Shown here: positions 54,590 through 61,693 of the stretch, one piece after another | Numbering within the stretch: position 1 is the stretch's first letter | Layout of the letters: each line of letters begins with the position of its first letter | From: Dyadobacter koreensis | Lineage (GTDB): Bacteria > Bacteroidota > Bacteroidia > Cytophagales > Spirosomataceae | NCBI RefSeq assembly: GCF_900108855.1 | Contig: NZ_FNXY01000001.1 | Span: forward strand, 558,001 to 622,000 | Direction: 5' to 3' | DNA: 64,000 nucleotides | Program-made: the position numbers and the translations under genes | Notes under the pieces: model-generated | The model's database searches: none | What the model was told of the DNA's origin: nothing | Seen by the model: the letters and a program-made list of their open reading frames with translations, nothing else

Positions 54590-55489
54590 TTAAAGTCCTT
54601 GCCGGAAAGATGCCGGAGACAGGCCAGTTTTTTGTTTAAAAAGCTTATTGAACGATTGTGGATGTTCAAAACCCAATTGATAAGCCACCTCCGCGGTTGT
54701 CAGCGGCTGGCTGCCCAGCAATTCTTTTGCCTTCTCAACCAGATGAAGGTGAATATGCTCCTGAGTGGTTTTCCCCGTCAAAGATTTGAGCATATCAGAT
54801 AAATAGCGCTGCGAAACTTTTAAATGTGTTGCTATTTCCCGGGTGGTCGGTAATCCGCTAGTAAGTGCCTGCTGATTTGCAGAACGAACGTTTAAATACA
54901 GATTCATCTGATCAATCAAATTGTGATGTAGTACATGACGCGTCAGGAATTGACGGTTGTAAAAACGATTGCAATGATTTAACAGCAACTCGATCTGCGA
55001 CACGAGTACGTCCTGACTGAAACGGTCAATATTATGTTCCAGCTCAATCCGGACAGATTCGAACAACGCGGAAATTATTTGTTTTTCCTTTTCTGAAAGA
55101 AACAATGCCTCTGAAACGGAATACGAAAAGAATCCATACTGATGAATGCTCTTACCAAGCGGATACCGAAACAGCAGATCCGGATGAAAATACAAGGCAT
55201 ACCCCTCGTGCTCATCAAGGTCTGCTGATAATTCGACCAACTGGTTTGGCGCGACAAATGCGATGCCTCCTTCCTGAAAATCATAGGTACCAGGCCCGTA
55301 TTTTGCCCGCCCGCTAAACTTGGATTTGAACGCGATCTTATAAAAATGCAGTAAATATGGGCTTCCCGCGTCGCTGATGTCTGGTTTGGTCTGGTCATAA
55401 TGCACAAGGGCAACAAGCGGATGCAGCGGCTTGGGTAAATCAAGCCGCTGCATTAATGAAGAAATATTGTCAAAAACGATTGGTAACAT
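54590..55489 (-). CDS. AraC family transcriptional regulator
   Basis: Regulator of 299 residues and a paralogue of the genes at 29429 and 31234. Shared sensor features are YGPGTYDFQEGGIAFVAPNQ, YFHPDLLFRYPLGKSIHQYG and FSQDVLVSQIELLLNHCNRF. The AraC domain (about 200-299) has IATHLKVSQRYLSDMLKSLTG (in part) and TAEVAYQLGFEHPQSFNKLF. It lies 43 bases downstream of an SDR gene on the same strand and is probably co-transcribed with it, a second SDR-AraC pair like that at 30445-32151. Confidence 0.9.
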   Translation of the reverse strand: MLPIVFDNISSLMQRLDLPKPLHPLVALVHYDQTKPDISDAGSPYLLHFYKIAFKSKFSGRAKYGPGTYDFQEGGIAFVAPNQLVELSADLDEHEGYALYFHPDLLFRYPLGKSIHQYGFFSYSVSEALFLSEKEKQIISALFESVRIELEHNIDRFSQDVLVSQIELLLNHCNRFYNRQFLTRHVLHHNLIDQMNLYLNVRSANQQALTSGLPTTREIATHLKVSQRYLSDMLKSLTGKTTQEHIHLHLVEKAKELLGSQPLTTAEVAYQLGFEHPQSFNKLFKQKTGLSPASFRQGL

Positions 55490-55532
55490 GGCTTAATGAC
55501 TTACAGTTTTGTAAAAATTTATACGCGGCGGC

Positions 55533-56273
55533 TCATTCCTGAATAGTCGGACGGATGATAATGTCACCTACATCCACATTGTCCGGCTGTCCTATCGCAT
55601 ATGCAACGGCGTGGGCAATGGCTTTGGCCGGGATTGCAATTTCGTCCGCTTTGTTCTGAATAGCAGTTCGCAAGCTATCATCGCGGATATTACTGATAAA
55701 TTCTGTGGCTACAAAACCTGGCGAAATCCCTGTCACGCGCCAGCGTCCGGCGGATTCTTGCCGCAGTGCCTCGCTAACTGTCCGCACTGCATTTTTTGTA
55801 GCAGCATACACGCCCATTGTTGGCACAATGCTGATGCCCGCCGTTGAGATAATATTAATAACGTGCCCTGACCCCTGCGACTGAAATATAGGTAATGCTG
55901 CCGCAATACCATAGAGCACACCCTTTACATTGACATCGATCATCTGTTCCCAGCCTTCTATATCCAGCGCTTCCATGCGGTGCAGCTGACTGATACCCGC
56001 ATTGTTAATCATCACATCCAGCCTTCCAAAAGCAGCAACTGCCAGGTCTGCAAGATTTTGTACTTCCTTCCTGCGCGTCACATCCATTTGCAGCCATACC
56101 ACCTCTCCACCTGTGTCTTCAATTCGTTTTGCCAACGATTCCAGCCGATCTGCCCGCCGGGCGCCCAGCACGACTTTTGCGCCACAGCCCGAAAGCAACT
56201 CTGCCATAGCCTCACCCATTCCGCTGCTTGCACCAGTGATGACAACAACTTTTCCTTTAATTCCGTTTTTCAT
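55533..56273 (-). CDS. SDR family oxidoreductase
   Basis: Short-chain dehydrogenase/reductase of 246 residues, classical type. TGASSGMG is at 13-20, ARRADR at 38-43 suggests NADP preference, NNAG is at 90-93, and the active site is Ser143, Tyr156 and Lys160 (YAATK). The C-terminal GDIIIRPT is usual for the YdfG-like group that reduces 3-hydroxy acids or carbonyls. An AraC regulator follows after 43 bases on the same strand and is the likely controller. Confidence 0.9.
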   Translation of the reverse strand: MKNGIKGKVVVITGASSGMGEAMAELLSGCGAKVVLGARRADRLESLAKRIEDTGGEVVWLQMDVTRRKEVQNLADLAVAAFGRLDVMINNAGISQLHRMEALDIEGWEQMIDVNVKGVLYGIAAALPIFQSQGSGHVINIISTAGISIVPTMGVYAATKNAVRTVSEALRQESAGRWRVTGISPGFVATEFISNIRDDSLRTAIQNKADEIAIPAKAIAHAVAYAIGQPDNVDVGDIIIRPTIQE

Positions 56274-56575
56274 ATTGTATCAAGATTTGGTTGATACAAA
56301 GCTGCGAACGAACCAGCGGCAAAGTGTAGCCATCCTGGTATAATGTGTAGTCATGATCGGTATATTGGTGCAATCCCTATATCTTTTGAGAACGACGTGA
56401 AAATTCTAGCGGATTTTTTGCTTTGCAGATGTAGCGCGGTCGTTCTTTGAAAGGTAATAGCCAAAAGGAGTTACTCGTCTTTGTACGCACATCGAACACA
56501 ACAAACCGACTTTTATTTACAAGTTATTCTGCGTCTACGAGCATCCTTTGCAGGATCAATTAATGAAGAGAAAAA

Positions 56576-57002
56576 ATGAAATATACATTGATAACCGGGG
56601 CTTCGGGCGGGATTGATGAAGCTTTGGCAGTACAACAGACAGTTTATCACGCGTAAAACATTAAGCAACGAGCTTTTAAGCAGATTCGAAAAGATTTTGA
56701 ACAATTACTTTGAGTCGGATCAGGCGAACAACGGATTACCCTCAGCGCAGTTCCTTTCAGAAGAATTAAATTTATCATCGAAGTATATGAGCGATTGCCT
56801 CTAACAACTTACAGGCAGCACGACACAACAACTCATCCACGAAAAATTAATTGAATACACAAAGGAAAGACTTTCGACTACACAGCTATCTGTCAGCGAA
56901 ATTGCCTATCAGTTAGGTTTGGATTATCCGCAATCTTTTAGCAAGCTTTTCAAAAAGAAGACCAGGCAAACGCCATTGGAATTCAGGGCTGCTAACAGTT
57001 GA
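56576..57002 (+). pseudogene. SDR start fused to the C-terminal half of an AraC gene
   Basis: The first 13 codons (MKYTLITGASGGI, from ATG 56576) are the start of an SDR gene with its cofactor motif. At about 56615 this breaks off and the sequence becomes the second half of an AraC regulator: YNRQFITRKTLSNELLSRFE, NNGLPSAQFLSEELNLSSKY, then a TAA at 56801-56803 where a Lys codon stands in the paralogues, then GSTTQQLIHEKLIEYTKERL and SVSEIAYQLGLDYPQSFSKL to TGA 57000-57002. It seems to be the scar of a deletion between an SDR gene and a nearby AraC gene. Confidence 0.7.
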
Positions 57003-57016
57003 GTAGTGCGCGTACT

Positions 57017-57475
57017 TCAATTGGCTTTTACCGGAAAAAGCTTCTCATCTACTTCGGTACCCTGCCCTGCTACGCGACACCAGCCAGTGACCGTTTTGTG
57101 AAAAACCTCAAGCCTTCTCACCTTCATATTCACCTCGCGGCCGTCTACTTCCAACAGGACATTGATCAGAAAATTGACAACTGCCATATTACCGTCGTAA
57201 ATTCGGATAAATTCATTGCCTGGCACCGGCCTAACCGATTTAAAAACAACTTTTTGCTTCGACTGCACGCCCTGCCATGCTTCGTGTGAAAAAGATATAT
57301 CGCCTTTTGCGCCCACTGCAATGAAATCCTTGCAATCAATTTGTAAATCTGGCTTTCTGTTTCGCATCAGCTCCTTGATTTGCGCTCTTTCTTTTGGATA
57401 ACTGGTTGTGTCAATCTGGGAGAAGGCTTTGTAAGATACAAAGAGTGAGAGTAGGACGAAGATGGTTTGTTTCAT
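57017..57475 (-). CDS. exported NTF2-like/DUF4440-type protein
   Basis: Secreted protein of 152 residues. A signal peptide (about 1-19, ending KAFSQ) is followed by one compact domain that has the length and pattern of the NTF2-like/SnoaL/DUF4440 fold: GDISFSHEAWQGV, FIRIYDGNMAVVNFLINVLL, VRRLEVFHKTVTGWCRVAGQ and a final QGTEVDE. This fold serves in steroid-isomerase-like enzymes and in many ligand binders; no catalytic residues can be assigned. It stands alone. Confidence 0.6.
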   Translation of the reverse strand: MKQTIFVLLSLFVSYKAFSQIDTTSYPKERAQIKELMRNRKPDLQIDCKDFIAVGAKGDISFSHEAWQGVQSKQKVVFKSVRPVPGNEFIRIYDGNMAVVNFLINVLLEVDGREVNMKVRRLEVFHKTVTGWCRVAGQGTEVDEKLFPVKAN

Positions 57476-57873
57476 GGAAAGGATCTATTTGATTGAAGAT
57501 TACGCCAGCTATTATTAGGATTCATTAATAGAATACAAGATAATAAGAAAATCTATTTGTTAATTTCACTTTAATAAATGAAAAACGGCTGTTTTCATAG
57601 TGTGAAGCTATAGCAGGAATCTCTCAATTTGACCGCGAATTAACCCTAAATTTTAAAAAAGAAGGTAATTTCAGCTTTCAAATCACTAACCTTATTACCA
57701 GTAAGCTTTCGAGCTGACTTTTACAATTTAAGACAACATCAATCTGCGATCAATCAATGTCCAAGCTATCACAAGTTTGGCGATGCTAAAATCTATACCA
57801 TTGAAGAGATATATCAGCCGTAGTTGGATTGGATGTCATTTCAAATTTCCATTTAAGTAATAAAATGTAATCA
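57476..57873. other. intergenic region, nothing recognised
   Basis: 398 AT-rich bases between divergent genes. It should carry two promoters. No repeat or coding frame was seen. Confidence 0.4.
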
Positions 57874-59031
57874 ATGTCTGCATCCTTTACTCAATCCGCT
57901 TCGACAGATCCGCCGCTTAGAGGCAAATTGCTTTATATTGACCATCTTAAAGTGCTATTGACTGCACTTGTAATCATACATCATGCCCTGGTAACTTACG
58001 GAGCACCCGGCGGTTGGTATTATTTTGAGAAAACAGAAATAACTGGCGCAGTCATTGCGATGACGATGGCCGTTAGCATTGACCAGTCTTTTTTTATGGG
58101 CTTTTTCTTTTTTCTTTCTGCACTCTTTATTCCCGGGTCCCTGAAACGTAAAGGAAGTGCGGTTTTCGTCAGAGACCGATTTTTCAGACTAGGAATTCCG
58201 TTGATTTATTACTCCTTATTGCAGGCAACGATCATGAATTTTCTCGTTTACCGCTATGCAGAAAACCATGACATTACCTTTAAACAGTTTCTCTTAGGTT
58301 ACGACGGCTGGATTGATGTAGGTGTACTATGGTTTGTGCTCGCTCTGCTGCTGTTCACGCTGTGCTACATTATTTATACCAAAATAGCTAAGCCTGATTT
58401 TAAAGACTGGTCATTACCATCTATTAAACAAATTCTATTTTTCGCTGCAGTGCTTGGACTCATAACTTTTTTGATCAGGACTGTTTTTGCTGTAGGCTGG
58501 GTTTTAGAACCGCTGGGCTTTCAGCTAGGGCATTTTCCACAATATATCGCCATGTTTATCTTTGGATTAATTGCCGCAGAAAACCACTGGATCTCGCGGA
58601 TCGATCAGCAGCATTACCGGAAGCTCCATATTTTCGTTTTTTGTATGATTTTCATCGGCTTTCCGTTTATTTTTTCTCTTAAGATTATCTTTGGACAACC
58701 GCTGGAATGGTTTGTCGGGGGATGGCATATTGCCGCACTGCTTTATGCACTCTGGGAACAAATAATTGGTGTTTCCCTGATGGCTGCACTGCTAACCTTT
58801 GGAAAGAAAAGGTTAAATAAGTCTTCTAATTTTATGAATAAAATGTCACGCTGCGCCTTTGCAGTGTATATTCTCCATCCGTTGGTTTTGGTGGCACTAT
58901 CGCTTTTGCTTAAAGACTGGGCAGTAGATCCGTCTATTAAATTCTTAATTGTCGCCCCGCTTGGCGTTACAGCCAGCTTCTTACTAGGCTTTGCTGTTGT
59001 GAAGATCCCGGGTGTTAATCAACTCGTCTAG
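57874..59031 (+). CDS. acyltransferase family 3 membrane protein
   Basis: Inner-membrane acyltransferase of 385 residues with about ten helices. The N-terminal YIDHLKVLLTALVIIHHALV carries the conserved His pair of the acyltransferase-3 family, and RDRFFRLGIPLIYYSLL (about 97-113) is the conserved Arg motif after helix 3. The C-terminal helices contain FAVYILHPLVLVAL. Such proteins transfer acetyl or other acyl groups to glycans or lipids in the periplasm; the acceptor is unknown. It stands alone. Confidence 0.85.
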   Translation: MSASFTQSASTDPPLRGKLLYIDHLKVLLTALVIIHHALVTYGAPGGWYYFEKTEITGAVIAMTMAVSIDQSFFMGFFFFLSALFIPGSLKRKGSAVFVRDRFFRLGIPLIYYSLLQATIMNFLVYRYAENHDITFKQFLLGYDGWIDVGVLWFVLALLLFTLCYIIYTKIAKPDFKDWSLPSIKQILFFAAVLGLITFLIRTVFAVGWVLEPLGFQLGHFPQYIAMFIFGLIAAENHWISRIDQQHYRKLHIFVFCMIFIGFPFIFSLKIIFGQPLEWFVGGWHIAALLYALWEQIIGVSLMAALLTFGKKRLNKSSNFMNKMSRCAFAVYILHPLVLVALSLLLKDWAVDPSIKFLIVAPLGVTASFLLGFAVVKIPGVNQLV

Positions 59032-59186
59032 CGCGAAAATATGGTTAGGCAGGAAGTTCTAGCATCATTCACTTTATTGCATGAGAGGACATGAAAGCCA
59101 CCTGCCAGGTTTGCCACTCCACTTTCCTAATTAAAGATCCACAAGGATAAATCCAGCAAATTGACAATCAAAAAATATTACTTCCG

Positions 59187-59711
59187 ATGACAGAAAAAGA
59201 AATTTTGATCAGCCAGACTTTAAGTGCTTATGATTGGACAAATAAGCTCATTGAGACGATCCCGCATGAAAAATGGGAAATTATTCCTGATACTATTGAA
59301 TCCAGTATCAATTGGCAGGTTGGGCATTTGATCATCAGTCACTACTTTCATTCCGTTATGGTAATCAAAGGACATCAGATGGATATTCTGCAAAAGCTTC
59401 CGATCAAGGATTATAGTGACTGGTTTACGGTGTCATCTCCGATTCTTTCCGTAGGAAAAACAGACTCACTGAAATTATTGCAGGATCTGAAAGTCATGCA
59501 ACAAAAGTCGATGAACATTCTGACAGCGCTATCTGATTCTGACCTGCACAGTCCATTGGAACCTACGCCAACACCCCATCCCATTGCAACAACAAAATTT
59601 GAAGCAATAGACTGGAACATTAAACACACAATGTATCACTGCGGGCAAATTGGTATGCTTAGGCGAATTGTTGACCAGCGTTATGATTTTGGTTTAAAAC
59701 TTTCAAAATAA
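59187..59711 (+). CDS. DinB family protein
   Basis: Four-helix bundle protein of 174 residues of the DinB/YfiT group. Metal-binding histidines are seen in VGHLIISHYFHS (about 46-57) and HTMYHCGQIGMLRRIV (about 151-166), spaced as in the family. DinB-like proteins include thiol transferases that use bacillithiol and many uncharacterised members. The ATG at 59187 is clean. It is followed by a 9-bp inverted repeat at 59750-59789. Confidence 0.85.
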   Translation: MTEKEILISQTLSAYDWTNKLIETIPHEKWEIIPDTIESSINWQVGHLIISHYFHSVMVIKGHQMDILQKLPIKDYSDWFTVSSPILSVGKTDSLKLLQDLKVMQQKSMNILTALSDSDLHSPLEPTPTPHPIATTKFEAIDWNIKHTMYHCGQIGMLRRIVDQRYDFGLKLSK

Positions 59712-59749
59712 GCACGTGTACGTCCATAACAGCCCTATTGCCACCTCTT

Positions 59750-59789
59750 TGAGAAATTCTCTGTGCCGTTGCGAGAAAAAAATTTCTCA
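59750..59789. other. inverted repeat between the DinB and CMD genes
   Basis: TGAGAAATT (59750-59758) pairs with AATTTCTCA (59781-59789) over a 22-base loop. It may be a weak terminator of the DinB gene. Confidence 0.35.
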
Positions 59790-59924
59790 GCGAGGAAGCT
59801 GATAAAAGTCATCATTTCTTTTCATGGCAATAATTAATTTTACACCACCATCAGCGGCATTATCATATAGCGAATAGCTTTTATCCGCAGGTTTTTTAAT
59901 TGATATACGATACAACAATAGAAG

Positions 59925-60236
59925 ATGCAAGAACAAAATCCTTACGAGGTTTTTCAAAAAGAAGCACCCGAAGTCTTTGAAGGTTTCGATGGCCTGGTCG
60001 AATCACTTATGAATACCAAAGCACTTGATCCGAAAACAAAACAATTAATTTACCTGGGTATTAAGGCAGCTCAGGGAGATCACACAGCCATCATGTTTCA
60101 CGTTCCAATGGCAAAAAAATTGGGAGCCAGCAGGGATGAAATAAAGGAAACGATTCTGCTAACCTTAACTGTTTGTGGATTAAAAGGGATCAATACATGC
60201 CTGCTGCCGGCATTAGACAGCTATGATCGTTGTTAA
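59925..60236 (+). CDS. carboxymuconolactone decarboxylase-like protein
   Basis: Small protein of 103 residues of the carboxymuconolactone-decarboxylase/AhpD-like fold. Family marks are LDPKTKQLIYLGIKAAQGDH (about 35-54), FHVPMAKKLGASRDEIKETI (about 59-78) and the final VCGLKGINTCLLP. The CxxC motif of AhpD is not present, so peroxidase activity is unlikely. Its substrate cannot be told. It stands alone. Confidence 0.8.
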   Translation: MQEQNPYEVFQKEAPEVFEGFDGLVESLMNTKALDPKTKQLIYLGIKAAQGDHTAIMFHVPMAKKLGASRDEIKETILLTLTVCGLKGINTCLLPALDSYDRC

Positions 60237-60375
60237 ACATGTTCTAGGCACATTTTTACAAAAAATGCATGAAACTTTTTCATCGTATTGCTATATCAAA
60301 ATCCCATCCTTGAAAAGCAACAACATCGGCCATATGGGTTACCAAAATAAATTGAATTGACCACTCAGAAATTAA

Positions 60376-60513
60376 CTGACACTTATCAGAGACTATACAG
60401 CATCAGACCGGAATGATTGTATTGAAATTTTCAAATCAAATATGCCCGATTTTATCGACCCGCGCGAATTGCTGCAATTTGAAACATGGCTGGACAAGGT
60501 AATTAAAAATTAA
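60376..60513 (+). pseudogene. N-terminal GNAT acetyltransferase fragment
   Basis: A 45-codon frame without ATG (from CTG 60376) that reads LIRDYTASDRNDCIEIFKSN and MPDFIDPRELLQFETWLDKV, then stops at TAA 60511-60513. It resembles the first 45 residues of a GNAT N-acetyltransferase. The acetyl-CoA-binding part is missing, so it is a remnant. Confidence 0.45.
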
Positions 60514-61293
60514 CACATCAAGAATTGGGTCTGTTACCAGGCATTGAAGACCTCTACTTAATTGACTGGTTGCGTGGGGGTTCTTGCTTTTGGAAGGGAT
60601 GCTAAATCAAAATGCGTCAGCAAAATTAACGCCGTTCTACATCCCTTGAAATTTGTAACAAGATTAGAGTATACCATTTAAAACTTTTTAGGATGCAATC
60701 GTTCTTTTATAAGGCTTTTCACCTACCGGACAAAATCTTGTAACAACAGTGAATGTCGCCTCCTGCCGAGTTTTCTTCCAGTGCCGCATTGACCATCACG
60801 CGGTTGTAGCCTTTGGTTTGGCTACTTGTCCCATAATGCCATCTGCCCAGCCCGTATTGAGCATCCAGAAATTGGCTTCTCATTCGTCTACTACATGCTC
60901 CAATAGTACGATAAAGTACACTATTTTCTCTTCTTATCTTTGAGATTTTAGGATTAAATCGTTACTGAAAGAATAATTTAGCATACTTCATAGAGATATT
61001 CGCGACAAAATCCTTCCCATATCCGAAATATTTCTTTGAAAAATATCTATTTCTGAGCATAGTTGGCTTCCTCATTTCAACCTTTTTAAAGCAACACATT
61101 AATATTTCAATTATAAAAAATTTCATCCACATTGATTTTTGGTTCGGAAAGGGATATTAGCCGTACTGCCAAACTACGCTAAATAAAACCTCAACGTCAC
61201 AATCATTTCACTTGTAAACTCAATATTTTTTTTATAATTTAAAACTCTGATATACAGTACATTGTATTCAAAATTTTGTTTCAATTAATATCT
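60514..61293. other. intergenic region before the PadR gene
   Basis: About 780 bases. The minus strand near 60950-60680 has a short coding-like stretch (NFWMLNTGWADGIMGQVAKP) with stops, unidentified. A small dyad ATACA-N6-TGTAT lies near 61252-61267. No gene is supported. Confidence 0.35.
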
Positions 61294-61345
61294 ACTGCAA
61301 TTAAGAATAAAATAATGTCGCTATATTAACTGCAATTACGAATAA
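61294..61345 (+). promoter_or_regulatory. direct repeats upstream of the PadR gene
   Basis: ACTGCAATTAAGAATAA (61294-61310) and ACTGCAATTACGAATAA (61329-61345) match at 16 of 17 bases with a period of 35. The second ends 9 bases before the PadR start, so it is well placed as an operator for autoregulation. Confidence 0.5.
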
Positions 61346-61354
61346 TAGGTGATT

Positions 61355-61693
61355 ATGAAGAAGACGAAACTGGGAGAGTTTGAAGAACTTGTATTGCTTA
61401 CCGTAGCAGCCTTACAGCAAGATGCGTACGGTGTGGAAATAAAACGGGAGTTGGAAACACGGTTGAGAGAAAGACTAAGTGTAGGATCCATTCAATCGGC
61501 GCTGAAACGAATGGAAGAAAAAGGCTTTCTTACCTCAGCCTTTGGCGAAGCCACTTTGAAAAGAGGGGGTAAACGAAAACGTATTTACTATACTACTTCC
61601 CATGCACTTAAAGTATTGGAAGAAATAAGAGCAATACGCGCGGATCTGTGGAGATCAATTCCTTTAACAGCCTCTGAATTAAAGATGATATGA
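61355..61693 (+). CDS. PadR family transcriptional regulator
   Basis: Small winged-helix regulator of 112 residues. The PadR domain shows LGEFEELVLLTVAALQQDAY (in part), YGVEIKRELE, VGSIQSALKRMEEKGFL and the wing KRKRIYYTTSHALKVLEE. The upstream GTG (61349) is a possible start, but ATG 61355 gives the family-typical MKKTKLGEFEE. It overlaps the permease gene by four bases (ATGA, 61690-61693), so both are in one transcript and translation is coupled. PadR proteins next to such permeases usually repress them and respond to antimicrobials or envelope stress. Confidence 0.9.
   Translation: MKKTKLGEFEELVLLTVAALQQDAYGVEIKRELETRLRERLSVGSIQSALKRMEEKGFLTSAFGEATLKRGGKRKRIYYTTSHALKVLEEIRAIRADLWRSIPLTASELKMI

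Noticed and set aside
54319..54639. Plus-strand frame of 106 codons after the FtsX fragment
   Set aside because: It overlaps the end of the AraC gene on the other strand and has no recognisable domain.
60749..60943. Plus-strand frame of 64 codons
   Set aside because: Rich in Cys, Ser and Thr without pattern; the opposite strand looks slightly more coding-like but is also broken.
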